Shown here: piece after piece, positions 42,357 through 52,040 of the stretch
Numbering within the stretch: position 1 is the stretch's first letter
How the letters are laid out: each line of letters opens with the position of its first letter
DNA from: Brachybacterium sp. P6-10-X1
GTDB lineage: Bacteria; Actinomycetota; Actinomycetes; Actinomycetales; Dermabacteraceae
Length of the DNA stretch: 64,000 bases
Assembly (NCBI RefSeq): GCF_001969445.1
Contig: NZ_CP017297.1
Span: forward strand, 2,542,001-2,606,000
Direction of reading: 5' to 3'
Position numbers and translations under genes: made by a program
The notes under the pieces: generated by a model
Database searches by the model: none
The model's input: the letters and a program-made list of their open reading frames with translations, nothing else
Told to the model about the DNA's origin: nothing

Positions 42357-42396
42357 CCTCGATGTCACGAGGACATCGACGGCGGTACTGCTCGGA

Positions 42397-43875
42397 TCAG
42401 CAGGGCTCGACGGGCGCGCTGATGGTCGAGTCGGAGTCAGCGGTGGTCACCTCGAGGGTGAACTCGCCGTTGTCGAGAGCCTCGATCTGCTCCTCGGTCA
42501 GCTCGGCGGAGCCGGCGGCACCGCCACTCGTCCCGCCGTTGGACTCCAGCGCGATCTTGTCCCCGCCGGTGTTCAGGGTCACCGACGTGACCTCAGCGGG
42601 CATGTCCGCGTACACGCAGGTCGCCGAGAACACATTGCCGTTGAGCGACCCCTGGCACTGCGCCGCGCCGACGGCGTCGTCGGACTCGGACGTGATCGCG
42701 GTGTACTGCAGCGACTCGGAGGTGCTGTCGCCGCCCGGTGCGCTCGAGGTGCCGCCGCCGAGGAGACCACCGATGGCGTCGCCACCGAGCAGGCCACCGG
42801 CAGCGTCGCCACCGAGCAGACCGCCGGCAGCGTCGCCACCGAGCAGACCGCCGAGACCGTCGGTGCCGGAGGTGCCGTCACCACCGGTGCCGTCATCGCC
42901 CGATCCGTCGCCGCCGGAGGTGCCGTCACCACCGGTGCCGTCATCGCCGGATCCGTCGCCGCCGGGGACCCCGGACGTCACGCCGCCGAGGAGACCACCG
43001 ACGCCTTCCTCGCCGAGAAGACCGGAGGTGCCCTTCTCGCTGAGGAGGGCGGAGACGGCGTCCGCGCTGAGGAGATCGGACCCGATGTCCCCACCGAGAG
43101 GACCGGAGAGCGATTCGAGGGTGTTGATGTTGTCCGTGATCTTCAGGACGTCCAGGACGCCCGTGGGATTGCCGCTGGACACGTCGCTCAGCGCCGTCTC
43201 CCACAGCAGGCGCCAGGTGTCGACGTGATCGCCCGCGAAGGCGGTGTAGTCCCCGACATCGAGCAGCGTCTCAGGATCGACGCGCTCAAGGATGTCGGTC
43301 GCATCCGTCGTCTTCCAGAGGTACGTGGGGTCCATCAGCATCTCCGGCGAGGGCAGGCCCGGGATGATCAGGTCGGAGAGGTCCGCGAGCTCCTCGACGG
43401 ACTCGACGTCCAGATTGGTCAGGTCGTTGGTGTTCAGAGGGATGCCGACCCCGCCGCAGGAGGTCAGCAGGGTGACGTAGTCGGTCCCATGACCCTTCAC
43501 GTGAGCGGGGTTGAAGACCGGGATCCATCCCAGAGGTCCACCGTAGACGTCGATGACCGGCATGTCGGAATTGCCGATTGCGCCGCTCGCCAGGGAGAGG
43601 ACAAGATTCTCGTAGGCGGGATCGGTGTGGAACTCATTGAAGTGCGACGGGGTCCCGAGCAGCGGAATTCCCTCGTCGTTCGCCCACATGTGATCCAAGA
43701 AGAAGGTACAGGCATCCCCACCTCCCCCTCCGTGTCCGCCGCCATGCCCGCCGCCGTTCCCGTCGGAGCCCTCTCCTGCGGCATACGCAAGTGGTGCGCT
43801 CCCCAGGGCGACGGTCGCGGCCGCCACCGTGACCGCTATCTTCGCCCACCACTTTCGACCGAGCTTGATTGACAT
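42397..43875 (-). CDS. secreted Gly/Asp/Ser-rich repeat protein, possible CHRD-like C-terminus
   Basis: A 492-residue exported protein. The signal peptide KWWAKIAVTVAAATVALGSA ends near APLAYAAG. A His/Gly-rich stretch (GGGHGGGHGGGGGD) follows, then a unique region with two Cys. The middle has tandem repeats: GDGSGDDGTGGDGTSG twice and GGLLGGDA three times. The C-terminal 105 residues (QCQGSLNGNVFSATCVYADM, then AELTEEQIEALDNGEFTLEV) resemble a degenerate CHRD domain, with three more Cys. GGGGAG precedes ATG 43875. It may be a surface or metal-binding partner of the PepSY protein downstream; that is inference. Confidence 0.78.
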   Translation of the reverse strand: MSIKLGRKWWAKIAVTVAAATVALGSAPLAYAAGEGSDGNGGGHGGGHGGGGGDACTFFLDHMWANDEGIPLLGTPSHFNEFHTDPAYENLVLSLASGAIGNSDMPVIDVYGGPLGWIPVFNPAHVKGHGTDYVTLLTSCGGVGIPLNTNDLTNLDVESVEELADLSDLIIPGLPSPEMLMDPTYLWKTTDATDILERVDPETLLDVGDYTAFAGDHVDTWRLLWETALSDVSSGNPTGVLDVLKITDNINTLESLSGPLGGDIGSDLLSADAVSALLSEKGTSGLLGEEGVGGLLGGVTSGVPGGDGSGDDGTGGDGTSGGDGSGDDGTGGDGTSGTDGLGGLLGGDAAGGLLGGDAAGGLLGGDAIGGLLGGGTSSAPGGDSTSESLQYTAITSESDDAVGAAQCQGSLNGNVFSATCVYADMPAEVTSVTLNTGGDKIALESNGGTSGGAAGSAELTEEQIEALDNGEFTLEVTTADSDSTISAPVEPC

Positions 43876-44841
43876 CTCCCCAACCTTCCGTAGAGTTCGA
43901 CCAGCGCCAGTAGAGCGATTCCGGCAAGCCAGCGCCCCTCCTGGACAGCTGTGCATAACCTGCAAAAATCCTGACGGCTCCCTGAACCTACGTGACACGA
44001 AACGAGCGGGTCAAGAGTCGTCCGGGCACGACGCCTCCGCGCAGTCCTCGCCGGCTCTCGAGATCGGTCGACGCAGGCGCCGAGGTGGCGCCGCGGACGA
44101 CAGAGAGCTGGCATCCCCGGCCCGAACCGCCGTCGACCTGCATCAACGCACGGTCGTGAAGAGCTCCGCCGCACGGTCGACCCATGAGGAGACGACGCCA
44201 CAGCCTGCCCGGCGACCTCGCTGGGCCGCCCTCCGCGGATCGCCCCGCTCGTTCGCGGTTGCGACGTGCAGCCGTGCCCGCGAGAGCCCCACGAGCGGGG
44301 GTGGCACGGCGACGGACCGCACTTCTCCGAGCCACGAGGGATGATCCGGAAAAATCGTCTCTTCTGCACGGTCGGCTATCTGCCGCCGCACGAACAAGAG
44401 CTGCTCTTTCGGGCGCTCGATCCGTTTCGCCCGCTTCTTCCGTCCTGTATATGCATGGAGCTTTGACGCGGATACGCCCGTTTTGCCCCGTCGCCTCTCC
44501 CAGCAGGAATGATTCCTGCGATACCAGCCGCCCCGGCGCGGGTTCCAGACAATCGTCGACCTTCTTGAACGGAACCGGCGACGGCTCGATGTCGAGATCT
44601 CCCTCGGCACACCCTTCCTCGGCCACGGACGCACCCCGCACGGAGGTTTCGCGCACGGTTGGAAAAGAACTGGGAAAGCGAGATGACGCCTGAGTTCTCG
44701 CACCAGTGGGGCGACGAGATCGGCCTCGCCGCCGCCCGCCTCCCCCTCGCGGCTCGCGCACCTGCGCCGGCACGGCACCAGTCCCTCGGCGTACCGGGCA
44801 CTGCACCGCTGACCCCCGCCATCCGACAGGAGCTGCGGGAC
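43876..44841. other. 966-base gene-free region upstream of the secreted protein
   Basis: No frame on either strand looks like a protein family here. The sequence is less G/C-biased than its surroundings in places (for example A- and T-rich runs near 44350 and 44450). It contains a promoter for the secreted protein (43985-44014) and a palindrome GCAGGAAT-G-ATTCCTGC at 44503-44519. A structured leader or small RNA is possible, but no known class was recognised. Confidence 0.45.
43985..44014 (-). promoter_or_regulatory. sigma-70-type promoter of the secreted-protein gene
   Basis: On the minus strand TTGACC (complement of 44009-44014), an 18-base spacer, then TAGGTT (complement of 43985-43990). 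Transcription would begin about 100 bases before the start codon at 43875, leaving an untranslated leader. Confidence 0.5.
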
Positions 44842-45417
44842 TCAGGGCCTCCGGAACTGGTCAGCGGCGCCCTGGATCCGATGCGAGAATCGGGACCAGA
44901 ACTCGGGATCGTCTCCCACCTGGTCCTCAGTGTTCCCCACGCGGCCGTCGATCAGTTCGCGCACGATGTCGGCATGGCCCGCATGCTGCGCGGTCTCGGC
45001 GAGCATCCTCACCAGCAGCACGCCGAGCGTCGTCGACGGATCGTCCCACCACGGCACCTGCGCGGGCGCGTCGAGGTCGAGCGTCTCGATCGAGGAGTCG
45101 GCGTGTGCGCCCGCCCGCCGATACAGGTCCACGAGGTATGCGCTCGATTCTTCGGGTCGCGCCCACATGTCGGCGCCCTCCCAGATCGAATCGTCCTCCA
45201 CCCAGCTGAGCGTCTCACCCGGCTCGCGGGCCAGGCACGAGCCGAGGTATCCGTACTCGAGGCCGGCGAGGTGCTTGACCAGTCCCAAGAGATTGGTGCC
45301 GGTGGGCGTCAGGGGCCGTCGCAGGTCGTATTCGTCCAAGCCTTCGAGGTTCTCCAGCACGTGTGCTCGCGCCACCTGGAGCTTCCGGTGCAGCTCTTCC
45401 TTGATCTCGCCGCTCAT
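44842..45417 (-). CDS. DinB/DUF664 family protein
   Basis: A 191-residue four-helix-bundle protein of the DinB/YfiT type, often thiol-dependent metalloenzymes in actinobacteria. Candidate metal ligands are His in GLVKHLAGLEYGYLG and His in MLAETAQHAGHADIVRELID, the usual first and last helix positions. LSWVEDDSIWEGADMWARPE is the family's central loop. ATG 45417 is preferred over an ATG at 45447 because the extra residues are not family-like. The 56-base tandem repeats lie upstream. Confidence 0.87.
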   Translation of the reverse strand: MSGEIKEELHRKLQVARAHVLENLEGLDEYDLRRPLTPTGTNLLGLVKHLAGLEYGYLGSCLAREPGETLSWVEDDSIWEGADMWARPEESSAYLVDLYRRAGAHADSSIETLDLDAPAQVPWWDDPSTTLGVLLVRMLAETAQHAGHADIVRELIDGRVGNTEDQVGDDPEFWSRFSHRIQGAADQFRRP

Positions 45418-45743
45418 CCGCTGATCCTGGATGGAGCAGCGACGCACCCCGAGAGCACGGCGCCGCGCGCATCGCGATCGACGTTCGGACCAGCTTCGCG
45501 GAGGCGAACTGGTCCGACCGTCAGTCTCGATGCGACAGACCGGCCGGGACGTCGATCAGGAAAGCACCGTCTGCCTGATCTCCTACCGCTCGCCAGCTCG
45601 CAGCACGTCGATCAGGAAAGCACCGTCTGCCTGATCTCCTACCGCTCGCCAGCTCGCAGCACGTCGATCAGGAAAGCACCGTCTGCCTGATCTCCTACCG
45701 CTCGCCAGCTCGCAGCACGTCGATCAGGCCCGCCATCTGCCGA
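45418..45743. other. gap between DinB and RNase J genes, holding tandem repeats
   Basis: The interval contains the 56-base tandem repeat (45549-45728). The rest (45418-45548) presumably includes the DinB promoter; no clear boxes or gene were seen. Confidence 0.6.
45549..45728. repeat. three 56-base tandem repeats plus a partial fourth
   Basis: Identical 56-base units begin at 45549, 45605 and 45661, with a 12-base partial copy from 45717. Each starts ACGTCGATCAGG and contains the inverted pair GATCAGG..CCTGATC (in the first unit 45554-45560 and 45574-45580), able to form a 7-base stem. The array lies 16 bases after the RNase J stop, so it would be transcribed as that mRNA's 3' end. Confidence 0.92.
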
Positions 45744-47429
<1,686 letters not shown>

Positions 47430-47528
47430 GGGGAATCTCAATCGTCGAACGGTCAGGGTCTCAAGAGTCGGGTGTCGCGCGCGGCGCCGAGGCGCGCAGC
47501 AGCGTGCACACCATTCACGGTACGGCAG

Positions 47529-47549
47529 GAATGCGGCTTTTCCGCATTC
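47529..47549 (-). terminator. hairpin between the esterase-like and RNase J genes
   Basis: GAATGCGG (47529-47536), a 5-base loop, then CCGCATTC (47542-47549): a perfect 8-base stem 60 bases after the stop of the upstream hydrolase gene and 100 bases before RNase J. Terminator or leader structure. Confidence 0.45.
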
Positions 47550-47609
47550 ATGCTGGATTGACCACGTTCGAGACGCCGGTCTCTGCCGCACGGCGACCGC
47601 CCGGCGGAC

Positions 47610-48596
47610 TCAGGCGAGCCGCTCCGCCAAGGCCTGCAGCGAGCGCTCGGCACGGAAGGCGTGGCCGCCGTCGGTGACGACGAGCTCCGGAGGGACCGCG
47701 CCGTGGGTCTCCCAGGCCGGGGCGAGCTGCACGAAGGAGGCTCGGGTCGCCCCGATCGGGAAGATGTGGTCCCGCTCCCCCGCCTCCAGGATCAACGGGC
47801 GCGGGGCGACGAGGGCGGCGATGTCCGCCATCTCCGTCTCCGGCAGGATTCCGGGGATGATGTTGCAGGGGCAGTGCCGGATCGAGCACAGACTTGCTGC
47901 GAAGCTGCAGAAGTAGGTCGCGACCAGGGCCGCTGAGATCGAGGAATCCACGGCTGCGGCCAGCAGCGAGACCGCTCCCCCTCCGGAACCGCCCGCCACC
48001 GCGACCCGCTGCGGGTCGACACCGTCGAGCTGACGCAGCGCATCGACGGCGGCGAGCGCATCACTCACCCGCGCCCCCATCAGAGGCGGGCCGTGCATCA
48101 GGTGGCGCACCGCGTCGACCCCGCAGGAGCTCTCGGTGTCCGCGTACGGCGCCGAGCCCTCAGGGAGGGGGAAGCGTCGTCGGCCGAAACTGATCATCTC
48201 GGGGCACAGCACCGTGAAGCCCGCGCTCACGAACTTGTGGGCGAGCCCGTCGTGGTACTCGTCGACCGGGTCGACGGCCACCAGGTCGTCGATGCCGCGG
48301 CCGTGCCCGGCGATCAGCACCACGCCCGCGCCGGTGTCCCGGTCCGACGAGGGGCGCAGGAGGAAGGCGGGGATCTCGTCCCCGGCGGCGGTACGGATCG
48401 AGGTCTCGTCGACTACCCGGGGTGCGACGCCGTCGGCCGTGTGCGGCGAGGCCTCGGCGGCGTGGAGCGGCCCATCGGCGGGCTCGGCGCCGGACGTCGG
48501 TCCCCCGCGCGCGAGCGCGGCCGGCGGCCGGTCGCCGGCCGCCTCCGGGAGCCCGAGCAGCGAGCGCAGATGCTGCCGGCGTGCCCCGCTGCTCAC
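47610..48596 (-). CDS. alpha/beta hydrolase, acetyl xylan esterase/dienelactone hydrolase-like
   Basis: A 328-residue cytoplasmic hydrolase. The nucleophile elbow is VAVAGGSGGGAVSLL (Ser in GGSGG), the acid and His lie in ILEAGERDHIFPIG and TDGGHAFRAE. GVVLIAGHGRGIDDL is the oxyanion region. PEMISFGRRRFP resembles the acetyl xylan esterase/Abhydrolase_7 group. The GTG start at 48596 follows GGGGGAG by 5 bases and stands one base beyond the isomerase stop, so the two genes are coupled. It probably deacylates a sugar-related compound used by the isomerase (inference). Confidence 0.82.
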   Translation of the reverse strand: MSSGARRQHLRSLLGLPEAAGDRPPAALARGGPTSGAEPADGPLHAAEASPHTADGVAPRVVDETSIRTAAGDEIPAFLLRPSSDRDTGAGVVLIAGHGRGIDDLVAVDPVDEYHDGLAHKFVSAGFTVLCPEMISFGRRRFPLPEGSAPYADTESSCGVDAVRHLMHGPPLMGARVSDALAAVDALRQLDGVDPQRVAVAGGSGGGAVSLLAAAVDSSISAALVATYFCSFAASLCSIRHCPCNIIPGILPETEMADIAALVAPRPLILEAGERDHIFPIGATRASFVQLAPAWETHGAVPPELVVTDGGHAFRAERSLQALAERLA

Positions 48597-48597
48597 C

Positions 48598-49446
48598 TCA
48601 CTCCCCCGCCACAGCACGCTCCAGGCGCTGGGAGATGTCGGCGAGCACCTCGTCGACGGGCTGCTCGGCGAGCTCCTTCATGAACGGTTCGACCTTCACG
48701 GGGCCGGTGTACCCGGCAGCGTGGACGGCACCCATGAAGCCGGCGAGATCGATGACCCCGGTGGTGTAGGGCAGGCGACGGTCGAGGTCCTGCTGCTGGT
48801 CGCGCTCGCGATCATCGCGGGCGTCGTTGATGTCGACCGAGACGATGTCCGCGTCGGTGAGTCCTGCGAGGTCCTCGGCGCTCTCCCCGGCGGTGTACCA
48901 GTGGTAGCTGTCCAGGATGAGACCGACGTTGCCGGCCCCGGACTCGGCGATCAGCTCGCGCGCCTCGCGCAGGCCGTGGATGAAGGGGAACCGCTCGGTG
49001 GACCAGAAGGTCTTGGGACCGATGTACTCCAGGCCGAGCCGCAGTCCGGCATCGGCCAGCAGCTCGGCGACCAGGGAGAGGCGGCCGACGTGCAGGCGCC
49101 AGTTCTGGCGGTGGTCGAGCACGTCATGCATGGGCCGGATCCAGGTGCCGACGCGGGTGACACCGGCGGCCCGCAGCAGCTCGAGGGTCGCAGGCATGTC
49201 CACGAGCGCCTCGCGGAACTCTGCGGCGGGTGCGTCCAGCGGCACGGGCAGGCCGGCCATGCCCCATGCGAGACCGCGTTCGCGCACCTCGGCGGCATGC
49301 TCGGCGACGGCCCCCGTGCTGCCCAGGGAGCGGAAGTACTCCGGGTCGGGGTCGATGCCGCCGAAGCCGTGCTTCGCGGCGAGTTCTATCGCGGTGGGAT
49401 GGACCAGGGAGAGACCGAGTGCGCCGGGCGAGAGATTCGAGAACAT
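48598..49446 (-). CDS. sugar phosphate isomerase/epimerase (TIM barrel)
   Basis: A 282-residue xylose-isomerase-like protein. It starts NLSPGALGLSLVHPTAIELA and has putative metal ligands in LGLEYIGPKTFW (Glu), ILDSYHWYTAG (Asp, His), DIVSVDINDARDD and VKVEPFMKEL (Glu). It is coupled to the hydrolase just downstream. It is related in fold, not closely in sequence, to the isomerase at 7384. Substrate unknown. Confidence 0.87.
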   Translation of the reverse strand: MFSNLSPGALGLSLVHPTAIELAAKHGFGGIDPDPEYFRSLGSTGAVAEHAAEVRERGLAWGMAGLPVPLDAPAAEFREALVDMPATLELLRAAGVTRVGTWIRPMHDVLDHRQNWRLHVGRLSLVAELLADAGLRLGLEYIGPKTFWSTERFPFIHGLREARELIAESGAGNVGLILDSYHWYTAGESAEDLAGLTDADIVSVDINDARDDRERDQQQDLDRRLPYTTGVIDLAGFMGAVHAAGYTGPVKVEPFMKELAEQPVDEVLADISQRLERAVAGE

Positions 49447-49511
49447 CCGCTCAGCCTAGGCGCGATCGCTTCCCACGTGGTGATCCGGGCCACGATGTCC
49501 ACCTGCTGGGA

Positions 49512-50081
49512 TCAGCCGGTCTCCGGCGGTGGCGTCGTGAACAGGCCGCGGTGCAGGATCCGCCGAGCGCGTGCGAGGCCGTCGGAACCGCCCGCACGAT
49601 GGTCCGCCGCGAGAGCTGCCATCATCATCGGCAGCGCGAGCAGGACGTCCTCGGCGGTCGTGCCGGGATGCGCGGCGCCTGCCGCGCGCGCCTGCGCCAC
49701 CAGGGGCGCGAAGGCAGCCTTCGTCCGGCCCGAGAGCTCCGCGAGCCCGCTGCTCCGCTCGCGGGCGGCCATCTGCGCCAACCACGGCGTGACGATCTGG
49801 ACGTCCAGGACGTGGCGGAACAGCTGGGCGGCCCCGTCGTCCCGTCCCTGAAGAGTCCTCGCCCGCGCTTCGATCTCCTCGACGTTCTCCCGCAGGACCG
49901 CGGCGGCGAGCGCCTCACGATCGGCGAAGTGGCGATGCAGCGTGGTGCGGCTGACCCCGGCCTCACGCGCTATCTCATCCAAGGGCACCTCGGGCCCGTG
50001 CTCCGCCGCGACATGTCGAGCGGCGGCGAGGAGTCGTGCGCGGTTCCGCGCCGCATCGCGCCGCGCAGGTGCCTCAGCCAT
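49512..50081 (-). CDS. TetR-family regulator of the monooxygenase operon
   Basis: A 189-residue repressor with helix-turn-helix RARLLAAARHVAAEHGPEVP, then LDEIAREAGVSRTTLHRHFA. The C-terminal domain (LLALPMMMAALAADHRAGG) is hydrophobic, as suits a small apolar ligand. It diverges from the Baeyer-Villiger monooxygenase; a 22-base inverted repeat stands between them (50127-50148), so it is almost surely the local repressor. Confidence 0.91.
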   Translation of the reverse strand: MAEAPARRDAARNRARLLAAARHVAAEHGPEVPLDEIAREAGVSRTTLHRHFADREALAAAVLRENVEEIEARARTLQGRDDGAAQLFRHVLDVQIVTPWLAQMAARERSSGLAELSGRTKAAFAPLVAQARAAGAAHPGTTAEDVLLALPMMMAALAADHRAGGSDGLARARRILHRGLFTTPPPETG

Positions 50082-50126
50082 GCCCGAACTGTACCTATCG
50101 ACGAGGTCATGGCGTGCTTGCGGCCA

Positions 50127-50148
50127 AAACGTACGTTGATGTACGTTT
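50127..50148. promoter_or_regulatory. TetR operator between regulator and monooxygenase
   Basis: AAACGTAC, six bases, then GTACGTTT: perfect 8-base arms, 22 bases in all. It lies 45 bases before the TetR start and 26 before the monooxygenase start, so it can control both directions. Confidence 0.7.
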
Positions 50149-50174
50149 CTTGCTCGTTGCGAGGAAGGACCCCT

Positions 50175-52040
50175 ATGACGGACACGACCATCACGACCGA
50201 TGACCTCGATCCCGGCATCGACCCCGAGGCACTGCGCGCGAAGTACCGTCGGGAGCGGGATCGTCGGATCCGCTCCGACGGGACCGGCCAGTACCGCCGG
50301 ACGGCCGGGGAGTTCGGCTACTACGCCAAGGACCCGTACACGCCGCCGACCGACCGCGCTCCCCTGTCGGACACGGTCGAGGTGCTGGTGATCGGCGCCG
50401 GCTTCGGAGGCCTGCTCACGGCCGCGAAGCTCCGGGACGCAGGCGTCCGGTCCCTGCGGCTGATGGACGAGGCCGGCGACGTGGGCGGGACCTGGTACTG
50501 GAACCGCTACCCCGGCATCCACTGCGACATCGAGTCCTACCTGTACATGCCGCTGCTGGAGGAGACCGGCTACATGCCGCAGTGGCGCTACGCGCCCGGC
50601 GAGGAGATCCGTCGGCACACGGTGCGGATCGCCGAGCACTACGACCTCTACCGCGACACCGCCTTCCACACCCGAGCCACCGAGCTGAGCTGGGACGAGG
50701 AGGAGGCGCACTGGCTGGTGCGCACCGATCGCGGGGATGCGATGCACGCCCGCTGCGTCGTCGTCTCCTCCGGCACGCTCTCCCAGCCGAAGCTCCCCGA
50801 CATCCCGGGGATCGAGGACTTCGGCGGGCACACCTTCCACACCAGCCGCTGGGACTACGGCTACACCGGCGGCGATGCCGAGGGCGGCATGACGGGACTG
50901 ACCGACAAGCGCGTGGCCGTCATCGGCACCGGAGCGACCGGTCTGCAGGCGATCCCGAAGATCGCCGCGGATGCACAGCATCTGTCCGTCTTCCAGCGCA
51001 CCCCCTCCACCGTCGACGTGCGCGCGAACCGCCCCACCGACCCCGCGTGGGCCGCCTCGTTGCAGCCGGGCTGGCAGCGCGAACGGATGGAGAACTTCCT
51101 GGAGACCCTCGCCGGCGAGGACGTCGAGGAGGACCTGGTCGGCGACGGCTGGACCGCCACGCCGGCCCTGCAGCGCACGATGATCACCGGCAAGGTCGAC
51201 ACCTCGCTCGAGCCCGCCGAGCGCGAGCGCCGGGACGAGCTCGCCGATTTCGCGACCATGAATCGGATCCGCTCCCGGGTGGACGAGGTGGTCGAGGATC
51301 CGGCCACGGCCGAGGCGCTCAAACCCTGGTATCGCTACATGTGCAAGCGGCCCGGATTCAGCGATCAGTACCTCCAGGCCTTCAACCGCGACAACGTCAC
51401 CCTCGTCGACACCGCGGATCACGGCGGCGTCACCCGGATGACGCAGAACGCGGTGGTCGTCGGCGAGCAGGAGTACGAGGTCGACTGCGTCATCTTCGCC
51501 ACGGGCTTCGAGACCGGGGTCTCCGGGGCCGTCTCCGGCACGCTCCCGGTCCACGGCCGGGGCGGGACCCCGCTGCTGCAGGCCTGGGCCCGCGGCCCGC
51601 GCACCCTGCACGGCTTCACCACCCACGGCTTCCCGAACCTGTTCCAGCTGGGCTCGCTGCAGAACGCGAACTCGGTGAACTTCGTGCACATCCTGTCCGA
51701 GCAGGCCGAGCACATCGCAGCGATGATCGGTGCGGCTCGCGACAGCGGCGCCCTCTACGTCGAGCCCACCCGCGAGGCGGAACAGGCTTGGTGCGACACC
51801 ATCGAGGAGGTCGCCGTCGACAACTCCGCGTTCCTCGCCGAGTGCACCCCCGGGTACTACAACGGCGAGGGCACCCGACGTGGCCCGTCCACGTCCTACG
51901 CGCCGGGCCCGGTGGCCTTCCACCGGCTGCTCGCCGCGTGGCGCGAGAACAGCATGGACGAGGTGCTCGTCCACGCCGGTCCCGGCGCACCGCGCCGTGA
52001 GAGCTCGCACGGCGTGCCCGTCGGCCCGGGAGTCGCCTGA
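50175..52040 (+). CDS. Baeyer-Villiger flavin monooxygenase
   Basis: A 621-residue FAD/NADPH enzyme that inserts oxygen next to a ketone, giving an ester or lactone. The FAD motif GAGFGG is at 74-79 with an extended ~65-residue N-terminus typical of cyclopentadecanone/steroid-type members. The class fingerprint FxGxxxHxxxW is F216-G218-H222-W226 followed by Asp. The second Rossmann motif for NADPH is GTGATG (251-256). GAGGAAGG is 6 bases before the ATG. It overlaps the SMP-30 lipoprotein gene by one base (TGATG). Confidence 0.93.
   Translation: MTDTTITTDDLDPGIDPEALRAKYRRERDRRIRSDGTGQYRRTAGEFGYYAKDPYTPPTDRAPLSDTVEVLVIGAGFGGLLTAAKLRDAGVRSLRLMDEAGDVGGTWYWNRYPGIHCDIESYLYMPLLEETGYMPQWRYAPGEEIRRHTVRIAEHYDLYRDTAFHTRATELSWDEEEAHWLVRTDRGDAMHARCVVVSSGTLSQPKLPDIPGIEDFGGHTFHTSRWDYGYTGGDAEGGMTGLTDKRVAVIGTGATGLQAIPKIAADAQHLSVFQRTPSTVDVRANRPTDPAWAASLQPGWQRERMENFLETLAGEDVEEDLVGDGWTATPALQRTMITGKVDTSLEPAERERRDELADFATMNRIRSRVDEVVEDPATAEALKPWYRYMCKRPGFSDQYLQAFNRDNVTLVDTADHGGVTRMTQNAVVVGEQEYEVDCVIFATGFETGVSGAVSGTLPVHGRGGTPLLQAWARGPRTLHGFTTHGFPNLFQLGSLQNANSVNFVHILSEQAEHIAAMIGAARDSGALYVEPTREAEQAWCDTIEEVAVDNSAFLAECTPGYYNGEGTRRGPSTSYAPGPVAFHRLLAAWRENSMDEVLVHAGPGAPRRESSHGVPVGPGVA

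Larger units (their letters stand above)
42073..42396. other. gap between PepSY and secreted-protein genes
   Basis: It contains a 12-base-arm hairpin (42318-42356) just after the secreted-protein stop and a perfect 18-base palindrome (42180-42197). Open frames exist on the minus strand, but they are Pro/Ser/Arg-rich and match nothing. Presumably the PepSY promoter lies here; no convincing -35/-10 pair was found. Confidence 0.5.

Noticed and set aside
42069-42368. Minus-strand frame of 99 codons ending at the PepSY start
   Set aside because: Stop/start overlap looks operon-like, but the product is Pro/Ser/Arg-rich with no family signs, and a palindrome and hairpin lie inside it.
44143-44778. 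Long minus-strand frame (211 codons) in the gene-free region
   Set aside because: Arg-rich composition, no family resemblance, and a competing plus-strand frame of similar length; typical chance frames of high-GC DNA.
45549-45728. CRISPR array
   Set aside because: The 56-base units are identical and contiguous, with no variable spacers and no cas genes in the window.
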